Source: EX4484-2 sp964592095
Lineage (GTDB): Archaea > Altiarchaeota > Altiarchaeia > IMC4 > QMZM01
Direction: 5' to 3'
DNA length: 6,413 nucleotides
Assembly: GCA_964592095.1 (NCBI GenBank)
Contig: CAZQER010000060.1
Coordinates: 1-6,413, forward strand
The translations under genes were made by a program, and so were the position numbers. Positions 1 through 6,085 of the stretch are shown here, piece after piece; positions within the stretch are counted from its first letter, which is position 1, and every line of letters begins with the position of its first letter. Under the pieces are notes generated by a model. The model saw only the letters and a program-made list of their open reading frames with translations, ran no database searches and had not been told where the DNA came from.

Positions 1-387
1 TTAAATAATATCAAAAGGGATAATGCCGTATTTACCGATTTCCGATTATCGGCAGACTTGGTTGGAAATGGTCATTTGAGGGTTACGGGTATAAATGAGG
101 TTGAGCAGAAATTAACCTCTGTAATAAGTAGTTTGAATGATATATACTACAATAACAAAAGCGATAATGCAAAAATGGCACTCAATAAGATAATATTGTC
201 AAATAACCAAAAAATGGATTATCTGTTCTTTTCAAAACAGATGACAGAGGAAATACCAGGGATAAAGGGATATAACTATGCATTTAAACCAGCACCCGAT
301 GATTTTACTATAAAATATGATACCTCAAACTTTACTAATCGTATTTATGACAATGGTGTATCTTTTATATACAAGATTTATCTCTAA
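1..387 (+). CDS. C-terminal end of a probable archaeal membrane glycosyltransferase (5' partial)
   Basis: The reading frame is open from the first base of the window, so this is the last 128 codons of a gene that begins upstream. A TTG at 58 could be read as a start, but the frame continues before it without a stop and the preceding residues fit the same domain. What is seen: no membrane segment, a soluble mixed domain starting near a VFTDFRLSADL motif (residues 11-21), an N-F-T sequon, and an ending with RIYDNGVSFIYKIY. From family knowledge, a 'TD-hydrophobic-R-L-S' segment and a terminal 'nkIYDNG..xIYk' motif are common in the extracytoplasmic tails of large multi-TM archaeal glycosyltransferases (PMT/STT3-like and relatives). 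That identity is inferred from motif resemblance only, since the catalytic part lies outside the window. The next gene follows 29 nt downstream on the same strand and is a sequon-rich surface protein, which fits a glycosylation theme. Confidence 0.5.
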   Translation, partial: LNNIKRDNAVFTDFRLSADLVGNGHLRVTGINEVEQKLTSVISSLNDIYYNNKSDNAKMALNKIILSNNQKMDYLFFSKQMTEEIPGIKGYNYAFKPAPDDFTIKYDTSNFTNRIYDNGVSFIYKIYL

Positions 388-389
388 TA

Positions 390-399
390 TTAAAAAATA
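390..399 (+). promoter_or_regulatory. possible TATA box for the propeller gene
   Basis: TTAAAAAATA lies in the 29-nt gap after the upstream stop. Its centre is about 22 nt before the ATG at 417, close to the usual archaeal TATA-to-start distance, which would give a leaderless or nearly leaderless mRNA. No Shine-Dalgarno motif precedes this ATG. The gap is A/T-rich, so chance resemblance is possible and co-transcription with the upstream gene cannot be excluded. Confidence 0.3.
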
Positions 400-416
400 A
401 AACCATAATTGATAAT

Positions 417-1772
417 ATGAAAGGAAGGGCAATACTTTTATTGTTTTTAACACTACATCTCGTATTTTATTCAGGTGCATCATCATGGCCTATGTTTCAA
501 CATGATTCTGGACATATGGGATGTATCGCTGTGAACTCAAGTTTACATCTGAGAGATATTGAACTGTTATGGAAATTTAAAGCAAACAGGTCTGTAACAT
601 CACCAGTAGTTGAGGATATAAATAATGACGGAAAGAGGGAGGTAATATTTGGTTCTGCTGATGGAAATCTATATGTTATAAATTATACTGGAAAAAGATT
701 ATGGGTATATAAGTCAAATACAGGAATATCCTCAACACCTGCGGTAGGTGACCTGAATCTTGATGGCAGGGTAGAAATAGTATTTGTTTCCGGGGATAAG
801 AGCGTCTATGTATTAAATGAAAGAGGTGAGCCTTTATGGGAACATAAATACTATCAGTTATCGGTATCATCACCTGTAACAATCGCCAATATAGACAGCA
901 GTATGGATAGGGAGATAATAATAGGCAAATATGTCTTAAACTATCGTGGGGATAAAATCAATGTATCTGAGAGATATCTAAACAACAGGGGAATCAGTAT
1001 TGTTGAATCCAATACCGGTTATGTACTGGCAATGGGAAGAAGGATTCCAGGTCCAAGTACGGGGGAATCCTACAGCTATTCCCTGCCTGCAGTTTGTGAT
1101 GTAAACAATGATGGTAAACTGGAGATAGTTATATGGGAAAACAGAGCCAGTATTAGTGGAGTTCCAGTCTGCTCTGTGAGGGGTGTGGAGAAATCGGGTG
1201 AGATTCTGTATCTTTTAAATTTATCGGGCGATATAATATGGAAGTATTCAATTCCACAGACTACACCACCAGCCGTAGCTGATTTGGATGGAGACGGATT
1301 TTTTGAAATAATATTTGCATCAAGAGATAGAAATTTCTACATCCTAAGTCATGAGGGATACAGACAATGGAGTTACAGACTTGACAGTTTTTTAAATACA
1401 GCACCTGCTGTTGCTGATTTAGATAATGATGGAAAACTTGAAATTCTTATAGGTACAGAAAATGGCAGTATATATGCTTTTGGTTCAGACGAAAAATTTA
1501 TAAAAACAAAGAAAATAAATACAACATCATCATTAGCCAATTTAACCAACATAACCTCAACCACAATAACCACTACAACATCATCAACCACAACAACATC
1601 TGAGACAACAACAACTCTGATGAATCAAACAACCACGATTATATATAAATATGAATACAAACCTTATAGGTGTGATTATATAACACCAGCAATAATAATT
1701 TCCAGTGCAATAATATTTTCGTCAATTATAATTGGAGTTGCGATAATTTTGGGAATCAGATACAAAAAGTAG
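417..1772 (+). CDS. secreted, membrane-anchored FG-GAP/PQQ-like beta-propeller surface protein with Thr-rich stalk
   Basis: This 451-residue protein is predicted to be exported and held on the outer face of the membrane. Residues 1-21 form a signal peptide (K-R, then a Leu-rich core, then SGAS). SWPMFQHDSGHMG (23-35) resembles the first-strand motif of PQQ/quinoprotein-type propellers. Six repeats follow, five with a D-x-[DN]-x-D-G calcium-type loop typical of FG-GAP/VCBS repeats: D67-G72, D112-G117, D228-G233, D289-G294 and D334-G339. A degenerate one lies at 158-164. A W-x-[YFH] strand precedes most loops. Residues 368-407 are almost all Thr, Ser and Asn, a probable glycosylated stalk. Residues 421-447 are a transmembrane helix, followed by RYKK. 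Ten N-x-S/T sequons are present. There is no catalytic motif and no PQQ-dependent dehydrogenase domain, so a binding, adhesion or structural role is the likelier inference. The ATG at 417 is chosen because it gives a complete signal peptide. The ligand is unknown. Confidence 0.85.
   Translation: MKGRAILLLFLTLHLVFYSGASSWPMFQHDSGHMGCIAVNSSLHLRDIELLWKFKANRSVTSPVVEDINNDGKREVIFGSADGNLYVINYTGKRLWVYKSNTGISSTPAVGDLNLDGRVEIVFVSGDKSVYVLNERGEPLWEHKYYQLSVSSPVTIANIDSSMDREIIIGKYVLNYRGDKINVSERYLNNRGISIVESNTGYVLAMGRRIPGPSTGESYSYSLPAVCDVNNDGKLEIVIWENRASISGVPVCSVRGVEKSGEILYLLNLSGDIIWKYSIPQTTPPAVADLDGDGFFEIIFASRDRNFYILSHEGYRQWSYRLDSFLNTAPAVADLDNDGKLEILIGTENGSIYAFGSDEKFIKTKKINTTSSLANLTNITSTTITTTTSSTTTTSETTTTLMNQTTTIIYKYEYKPYRCDYITPAIIISSAIIFSSIIIGVAIILGIRYKK
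1518..1637 (+). repeat. low-complexity ACA/ACC/TCA tract encoding the Thr/Ser stalk
   Basis: This part of the propeller gene is built largely of ACA, ACC, ACT and TCA codons and encodes residues 368-407, including runs of four Thr separated by Ser-Ser or Ser-Glu. It separates the propeller from the membrane helix. Tracts like this change length easily by slippage, so stalk length may vary between strains. Four of the ten sequons fall in this tract. Confidence 0.8.
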
Positions 1773-1826
1773 TGTTGTATCAATTAAATTCTAAATTCTA
1801 TACTATCTCCTATCTCCGTATTTTTT
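1764..1826. terminator. possible T-run terminators at the convergent junction
   Basis: The propeller and DUF192 genes converge with only 11 nt between stop codons. Archaeal intrinsic termination uses U-runs. The candidates are a T6 run at 1821-1826 on the plus strand, inside the DUF192 gene, and a T5 run on the minus strand (AAAAA at 1764-1768 on plus), inside the propeller gene. There is no strong hairpin. Transcripts of the two genes probably overlap at their 3' ends. Assignment rests on base runs alone in an AT-rich sequence. Confidence 0.25.
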
Positions 1827-2152
1827 ACATCCCCATTTCCCAATTCAATGACATATTTTGCCCTTTTTCTTGGTTTGTATATTCTCCATGTTTTTGGATT
1901 TAATGGGTTAAAGGGTAATACTCTTCTTTTTAAATCCACAACCTTCTTTGTGGAATCAAGCCATATAACATCTATTGGATACAGCATAAAAGACATGTGT
2001 ATACATGATGCTATAATATCCTCTCGTGGTGAAACAAGAACCAAATCTTTTTTGTCTGATAGCATCAAACCCTTCATTCTTGAAATGAATGATTCCGCAA
2101 TAAAAATTTCATAAGAAATAACAAAATTCTTTGTTTTGTTTATTAGTTTCAT
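1784..2152 (-). CDS. DUF192 family protein
   Basis: This 122-residue protein matches the DUF192 pattern across its whole length. An N-terminal strand is followed by R-M-K-G-L-M (26-31), which fits the 'R..GLM' box. A central H-M-S-F-M-L-Y-P-I-D-V-I-W-L-D segment (52-66) fits the 'f.M.nt..PlDviFld' core, and a KYVIELGNGDV segment (99-109) fits the 'yVlElpaG' box, followed by GDSIEF. There is no signal peptide, so it should be cytosolic, unlike many bacterial members that are exported. The biochemical role of DUF192 is not established to my knowledge. The start ATG (2152-2150) lies 8 nt after the MinD stop with only a weak AGG-like element before it, so the gene is almost certainly co-transcribed with the MinD-like gene and perhaps translationally coupled to it. 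Confidence 0.85.
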   Translation of the reverse strand: MKLINKTKNFVISYEIFIAESFISRMKGLMLSDKKDLVLVSPREDIIASCIHMSFMLYPIDVIWLDSTKKVVDLKRRVLPFNPLNPKTWRIYKPRKRAKYVIELGNGDVKNTEIGDSIEFRI

Positions 2153-2160
2153 ACAAAATA

Positions 2161-2916
2161 TTACAACCTAAGGAATGATAATATTCTATCTATTAAACCC
2201 TTCTCCTTTTTCCTTACCCTTCCTAATAGGTGATATGCTATTCTCATTATCTCTCTACTTACCTTGTGATTCGGGTTTTCTAGTATTACAGGATTCTTTG
2301 CTTCTATTGATCTCCTGATTGATGGATCCTCAGGTATCGCGGCAATTACAGGTAAATCGAAAAATGATGATACATTCTCAATCTTCATTTCATCTTTCTT
2401 ATTAACCCTGTTCAACACTACACCAAGTACTCTCTTTCCATATTCCTTAGCAATGGTCTTTGTTCTTAGAGCATCTGATATTGTTGGAAGTTCTGGATGT
2501 GTCACAAGAAGTACTTCATCACACATATCCAATGCTGTAAGTGTTTCTCTATCCAGTCCAGTAGCACAATCTATAAGAACATAATCCCTATCCCCAAGAT
2601 GTTCATCAATAGCAGCCCTTATATTCTTTGGTTCTGTATTGACATCATCAATGGAAAGTGATGCAGGGATAATATCCACACCACTTGGATGCTTATACAT
2701 CGCATCAGTAAGAATAGCCTCATCTTTCATCACATCGTGTATTGAAACAGGATAGGAAATCAATCCAAAATGTAGACCTAAATTAGCTCCAGTAAGATTT
2801 GCATCCATAATGGCTACTTTGGCACCTTCCTGAGCCAGAGCAACACCAAGATTAGAGGTTAATGTTGTCTTACCAACACCTCCTTTTCCTGAAACAATAC
2901 CAATTATTCGAGCCAT
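2161..2916 (-). CDS. minD: MinD/ParA-family P-loop ATPase with C-terminal membrane-targeting helix
   Basis: This 251-residue protein is a full-length member of the MinD branch of deviant-Walker-A ATPases, which bind ATP, dimerise and attach reversibly to membranes to position other proteins. The motifs are S9-G-K-G-G-V-G-K-T-T18, with the signature Lys11 and the P-loop Lys16; MDAN (37-40) as switch I; and IDCATG (115-120) as switch II, where MinD proteins more often have Asp-x-Pro-Ala-Gly. The C-terminus has a basic stretch (RVRKKEKG, 233-240) and then an amphipathic LIDRILSFLRL, which looks like a MinD membrane-targeting sequence. Archaeal genomes often carry several MinD paralogues linked to division, motility or polar placement, so the exact partner is unknown. 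No minE, ftsZ or chemotaxis gene is nearby. It is the first gene of an operon with the DUF192 gene and is divergent from larB. The ATG at 2916-2914 starts directly with the first beta-strand (ARIIGIVSGKGG). Confidence 0.9.
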   Translation of the reverse strand: MARIIGIVSGKGGVGKTTLTSNLGVALAQEGAKVAIMDANLTGANLGLHFGLISYPVSIHDVMKDEAILTDAMYKHPSGVDIIPASLSIDDVNTEPKNIRAAIDEHLGDRDYVLIDCATGLDRETLTALDMCDEVLLVTHPELPTISDALRTKTIAKEYGKRVLGVVLNRVNKKDEMKIENVSSFFDLPVIAAIPEDPSIRRSIEAKNPVILENPNHKVSREIMRIAYHLLGRVRKKEKGLIDRILSFLRL

Positions 2917-2938
2917 AATAATATATTGTTACTTTTTA

Positions 2939-2948
2939 TTTATAAATA
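2939..2948. promoter_or_regulatory. palindromic TATA box shared by divergent minD and larB
   Basis: TTTATAAATA sits in the 71-nt divergent gap, and its core TTTATAAA (2939-2946) is a perfect palindrome, so it reads as a TATA box on both strands. Its centre is about 26-27 nt from the MinD-like ATG, as expected for a leaderless mRNA. It is about 45 nt from the larB ATG, which would give a leader of roughly 19 nt. Neither gene has a Shine-Dalgarno motif. A second AT-rich element, near 2960-2971, could serve larB separately. Confidence 0.6.
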
Positions 2949-2987
2949 ATTATCTATTTGATAATATTTTAGTTAGATTCATAAAAA

Positions 2988-3662
2988 ATGTCAGAATTCA
3001 TAAATCCCGATATAGAAAGGGAAAAGAGATGTGGTGTACCTGAAATAGTCTTTGGTTCTGAAAAAAGTGCTGAGGAATTAATTGAGATATCCAAGGAATT
3101 TATTAACAAACAGGGAAGGGTTATTATAACCAGAATAGATAATGAAAAGGTAAAAAAATTGGGATTATCTCTGAGGGATAAAAATTTTATTTTTAATCAT
3201 AATGAGAAGGGCAGGATTTTAGCAATCAAAAAAAGGAATTTTAGAACAAAAAGAATTGGAATGGTTGGGATTATTACTGCAGGTACCTCTGACATACCAG
3301 TGGCTGAAGAGGCAAAGGGGATTCTGGAGGAACTTGGTTGTGATACAGTTACTGAATATGATGTTGGTATAGCAGGAATTCATAGGGTATTCTCAGCACT
3401 TAAAAAAATGTCAGATGTCAAGATAATAATTGTTATAGCGGGAATGGAGGGCGCATTACCATCAGTTGTTTCTGGTCTGACAGATAAGATAGTAATTGCT
3501 GTTCCGACATCCATTGGTTATGGAACAGGGGGGGGTGGATTTGCAGCCTTAAATACGATGCTTAATTCATGCACACCACTGGCAGTTGTGAATATAGATA
3601 ATGGCTATGGTGCTGCAGTGTTTGCGTTTAAGATTCTGAAGATAATGAACCAAAATGGCTGA
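2988..3662 (+). CDS. larB: LarB: NaAD carboxylase/hydrolase of nickel-pincer cofactor synthesis
   Basis: LarB carboxylates the pyridinium ring of nicotinic acid adenine dinucleotide at C5 and hydrolyses the phosphoanhydride, the first step towards the NPN cofactor of lactate racemase-type enzymes. This 224-residue protein is slightly shorter than typical LarB (about 245). It has an N-terminal DIEREKRCGVPEIVFG box (8-23). From about residue 89 it has a PurE-like domain: IITAGTSDIPVAEEA (95-109), then IAGMEGALPSVVSGL (150-164), VPTSIGYGTGGGGFAAL (172-188), and LNSCTPLAVVNIDNGYGAA (192-210). Cys195 in the last motif matches the position of the catalytic cysteine known from Lactobacillus LarB (Cys221 there). 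The ATG at 2988 places the conserved D-x-x-R box near the N-terminus. No Shine-Dalgarno is seen. Its last 8 nt overlap the next gene of the same pathway, so the two form one operon. Confidence 0.92.
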   Translation: MSEFINPDIEREKRCGVPEIVFGSEKSAEELIEISKEFINKQGRVIITRIDNEKVKKLGLSLRDKNFIFNHNEKGRILAIKKRNFRTKRIGMVGIITAGTSDIPVAEEAKGILEELGCDTVTEYDVGIAGIHRVFSALKKMSDVKIIIVIAGMEGALPSVVSGLTDKIVIAVPTSIGYGTGGGGFAALNTMLNSCTPLAVVNIDNGYGAAVFAFKILKIMNQNG

Positions 3663-4098
3663 AAGGTATGTTATATTGGAAACAAATGTGGATGACTGCA
3701 CACCAGAGATGCTTTCCTATCTTACAGAAAGGGTAATGAATGAAGATGCATTAGATATTCAGATTATATCAACATTAATGAAAAAAGGCAGATATGGTTT
3801 TCTCATCAGAATCATAAGTAAGGAGGGGGACGCAGAGAAATTCTCTAAGATACTTATGGAGGAAACAGGGACATTGGGTGTGAGGGTAATTCCGGCAATA
3901 GAGAGATATGAAACAAAAAGAGAGATAGTGGAGAAGGAAATCAAGATCTTTGGAAATATTGAGAGAATAAGGGTCAAAAAATCTAAATACAATATGAAAC
4001 CGGAATTTGATGATTTAAGGAGAATCTGTATTAAATACAGAATACCATTTAGAGAGGCTCTAAAAATGGTAAAATCTATAATTGATGATTCTCAATGA
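3655..4098 (+). CDS. larC2: stand-alone LarC2 (C-terminal domain of the LarC nickel insertase)
   Basis: LarC is a CTP-dependent enzyme that inserts nickel into the pincer cofactor precursor. It has an N-terminal LarC1 part and a C-terminal LarC2 part that holds the CTP-binding region. This 147-residue protein corresponds to LarC2 only. It has the starting ILETNVDDCTPEMLSYL box (7-23), DALDIQII (31-38), LMKKGRYGFLIRII (41-54; family consensus MKKGRPG), an ETGTLGVRVIPAIER segment (70-84) and a C-terminal KPEFDDLRRICIK box (113-125). The ATG at 3655 is the only possible start because an in-frame TGA lies 9 nt before it, so no LarC1 sequence is fused here. In Lactobacillus LarC1 and LarC2 are joined by ribosomal frameshifting. 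Here the preceding gene is larB instead. It overlaps larB by 8 nt (ATGGCTGA), suggesting translational coupling. LarC1 may be encoded elsewhere. Confidence 0.88.
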   Translation: MAERYVILETNVDDCTPEMLSYLTERVMNEDALDIQIISTLMKKGRYGFLIRIISKEGDAEKFSKILMEETGTLGVRVIPAIERYETKREIVEKEIKIFGNIERIRVKKSKYNMKPEFDDLRRICIKYRIPFREALKMVKSIIDDSQ

Positions 4099-4190
4099 AA
4101 TGATTAATTTCTTAATGATTGATAATTACTCTATTAAAATTGACACTCCTTAGCGCATTTTTAAAATTTATAACAGATTTCTTATTTTTT
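4062..4190. terminator. possible T-run terminators at the larC2 convergent junction
   Basis: larC2 and the next minus-strand gene converge with 13 nt between stops. Plus-strand T-runs at 4158-4162 (T5) and 4185-4190 (T6) lie inside the opposing gene. The minus-strand counterpart is a T5 run (AAAAA near 4062-4066). The gap itself is A/T-rich with repeated AATGATT but no convincing hairpin. As in other archaea, U-runs alone may suffice. The call rests on base runs only. Confidence 0.25.
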
Positions 4191-4684
4191 AATCTTCCTC
4201 TGTAAATATTACCATCCTTTGTTACCAAATGAAAAAATGAATCAAAATCGTTATCTAATATACATAAAATCATACTCATATTGCTGAGTGTATCTCTTAT
4301 AGATGGTTTCATTACATCTCTTTTTGGCTGATACACCTTGATTCTATCAATATCATCCCAATTTATAAAGGTTGGTTCATTAAGAATTATACAAATCGCC
4401 CCCCCAGGAAGCACTTTTAGTTTTTCATTAACCTCCAGACCCTCCTTACATACCCTAAAATTCTTTTTCCCCAACGACATTACTATCTCATACGAGATAA
4501 GTATGGTAAATAAAAATAGAATGGATGAGGCAACTGATGGTTCCATTACAACTATAAATAAACCCAGAAGAGGAATCAATAAAACACCTGCAAATTCTAT
4601 AATTAAGACAAGATTTCCCCCATCAGATTTCTTTAATATTATCCCTTCATCCCAGATGGGATTTATAATTTCATTATTATTCAT
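4112..4684 (-). CDS. uncharacterised two-TM protein with possible PH-like domain, symporter-linked
   Basis: I do not recognise a named family for this 190-residue protein. What can be seen: a polar N-terminus (1-23), two hydrophobic segments at about 24-47 and 52-70 joined by a very short turn (MEPS), so a helical hairpin, and then a soluble domain of about 115 residues. That domain has alternating strand patterns: NFRVCKEGLEVNEK (75-88), FINWDDIDRIKVY (106-118) and FHLVTKDGNIYRGRL (151-165), ending in a helix KSVINFKNALRSV (169-181). The order '2 TM, strand with G-L, W-D-D-I-x-x-I, final helix' resembles bacterial PH-like (YdbS/bPH) membrane proteins; this is inference. The start has AAGGAG two nt upstream, one of the few clear ribosome binding sites in the window. 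The gene follows the symporter after 23 nt and probably shares its mRNA, so it may be an accessory or regulatory membrane protein. Confidence 0.65.
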   Translation of the reverse strand: MNNNEIINPIWDEGIILKKSDGGNLVLIIEFAGVLLIPLLGLFIVVMEPSVASSILFLFTILISYEIVMSLGKKNFRVCKEGLEVNEKLKVLPGGAICIILNEPTFINWDDIDRIKVYQPKRDVMKPSIRDTLSNMSMILCILDNDFDSFFHLVTKDGNIYRGRLKNKKSVINFKNALRSVNFNRVIINH

Positions 4685-4695
4685 TTCTCCTTGTA
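4685..4695 (-). promoter_or_regulatory. Shine-Dalgarno of the two-TM protein gene
   Basis: On the minus strand AAGGAGAA directly precedes the ATG at 4684-4682. The GGAG core matches the 16S rRNA anti-SD, but the spacing to the start codon is only 2 nt, shorter than usual. No alternative in-frame start is available that would restore normal spacing. Most other genes in the window lack such a site. Confidence 0.5.
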
Positions 4696-4707
4696 GAAAT
4701 AGAAATA

Positions 4708-6084
4708 TTAATAATTATTAGATATGTTAATCATAATTAAAACCATAAATGCTATAAAAAACGCCAAAATTCCATCAAGAAATCCAAAAGTTGGTAGTAT
4801 GCCCATTCTGAAGATAATAATTGATAATTCACCGAAGATGATAGAGAATATACACGCCCATTTACTAATTCTTTTAAAATAAAGAACTGCAAATGTTGTC
4901 GGAAACAAAACTACCAAACCCGAAAATGTAGTTTTAACAAGGGTTGAAAAAATCCCCTTAGAAGGGTCAAAAAACAGAACAAATATTATTGCAAAAATCC
5001 CAAGCAAAATCGTAATTATTTTACTAAAAAATATCTCATTCCTTATCTTTAAATCCCTTATAAGCATTGTAGAGAGTGAAAGGAGTTGTGAGTCTGCAGT
5101 AGACATCAAAGCAGCTATTGCACCTATCATAACAATTGTAAAAACCCAATTCGGAGCATAATTCTTAACCATCATTGGCAGTATCATATCGGGTGGAACA
5201 TCTAAATCAGTGGCGGTAGCCCATACCCCAATCAGAACTGGAACAAGAAAAAGAAACGATATCAGTAATGGATAGAGTATCATTGAATATTTTAAAGATT
5301 TTTCACTCCTTGCGGTATAAAATCTACTGAAAAATTGTGGAAACATCGGGTCAACAAAAATCCATAGAAGCATAAATGAAAACCATATCTCGAATGTAAA
5401 ATATCCATTTCCACCCGGTCTTGCAAATAATTGAGGATTCCTCTCAAATGCATCTATATTTGCATTCTCAAAACCACCCAAACCTTGGGAGACAAATAAT
5501 AATGCAAGAATCATTGCAATTATCATAATCAGCCCTTGAATCACATCCGTCCAGCTACTACCCCTCATACCACCCATTGCCACATACAAGACTATAACCA
5601 TCATGGTTATTGATGCACCTATCTTAATAGATATGTTTGCTACTGTACTCAGCAATATCCCTGCCCCTATTGCCTGAATAGCAAGATACGGTATTGTATA
5701 AATGACCATAATAAACATGAACAAAAGCCTTAATGAATAACTTTTAGTCCTTTCACCTACAATCTCAGGAGGCGTTATATATCCATATTTTTTACCAATC
5801 TTCCATATCTTTCTTCCAATAATAAAGAACATTATTGGCATCAGTGCAGTTCCAACACCCATTATTCCATACTGTCCAAACCCATACTTATATGCTGCTC
5901 CAGCAAATCCCAAGAATGTAAATGCTGAAAAATTTGTGGCTGCTAATGTAAAAAATAAAACAAATGGACCAAATGTTCTATTAGCAAGAAAATAGTCCTC
6001 TGGATTCTTTTTTGTCCTCTTATTTGCAATTATCCCAATAACTATCAATACTATAAAATAGAGCAATATTAATACAAGTTCCAT
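4708..6084 (-). CDS. sodium:solute symporter (SSS family), substrate unknown
   Basis: This integral membrane transporter belongs to the SSS family (PutP/PanF/MctP type, LeuT fold), which couples solute uptake to sodium entry. With the start chosen here it has 458 residues and about 12-13 hydrophobic segments. Recognisable features are the N-terminal helix and KNPEDYFLANRTFGP (26-40); FFTLAATNFSAFTFLG (44-59) on TM1-2; the GGMRGSSWTDVIQG box (171-184); and AALMSTADSQLLSLSTMLIRDL (324-345), the TM8 signature whose S328/T329 correspond to Na2-site residues. An earlier ATG at 6102 would add six residues (MYGGNE) and overlap the upstream gene by 17 nt. I prefer the ATG at 6084 because G6 (6091-6096) sits at good ribosome-binding distance before it and MELVLILLYF begins the first membrane helix cleanly. 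It lies one nt after the DUF3311-like gene. The sequence does not reveal the substrate; organic acids or amino acids are typical. Confidence 0.9.
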   Translation of the reverse strand: MELVLILLYFIVLIVIGIIANKRTKKNPEDYFLANRTFGPFVLFFTLAATNFSAFTFLGFAGAAYKYGFGQYGIMGVGTALMPIMFFIIGRKIWKIGKKYGYITPPEIVGERTKSYSLRLLFMFIMVIYTIPYLAIQAIGAGILLSTVANISIKIGASITMMVIVLYVAMGGMRGSSWTDVIQGLIMIIAMILALLFVSQGLGGFENANIDAFERNPQLFARPGGNGYFTFEIWFSFMLLWIFVDPMFPQFFSRFYTARSEKSLKYSMILYPLLISFLFLVPVLIGVWATATDLDVPPDMILPMMVKNYAPNWVFTIVMIGAIAALMSTADSQLLSLSTMLIRDLKIRNEIFFSKIITILLGIFAIIFVLFFDPSKGIFSTLVKTTFSGLVVLFPTTFAVLYFKRISKWACIFSIIFGELSIIIFRMGILPTFGFLDGILAFFIAFMVLIMINISNNY

Positions 6085-6085
6085 T

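Noticed and set aside
58..60. TTG as the start of the first gene
   Set aside because: The same frame is open to base 1 and the residues before the TTG belong to the same conserved-looking segment, so the gene is 5' partial.
676..882. Minus-strand open frame of 68 codons inside the propeller gene
   Set aside because: It is antisense to a well-supported gene with clear repeats; its protein shows no family features.
1373..1591. Minus-strand open frame rich in Val
   Set aside because: It is the reverse reading of the Thr-rich ACA/ACC tract, where low complexity creates a long open frame without coding meaning.
1848..2114. Plus-strand open frame opposite DUF192
   Set aside because: The minus strand matches DUF192 over its whole length; this frame resembles nothing and has no promoter.
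3759..3992. Minus-strand open frame opposite larC2
   Set aside because: It is antisense to conserved LarC2 motifs and is explained by base composition.
4099..4135. AATGATT repeats between the convergent stops as a mobile-element footprint or att site
   Set aside because: The repeats are short, A/T-only in character and expected by chance; there is no inverted repeat or integrase nearby.
4338..4721. Plus-strand open frame of 127 codons opposite the two-TM protein
   Set aside because: The minus-strand gene has a ribosome binding site, operon spacing and a sensible membrane topology; this frame also runs into the symporter's 3' end.
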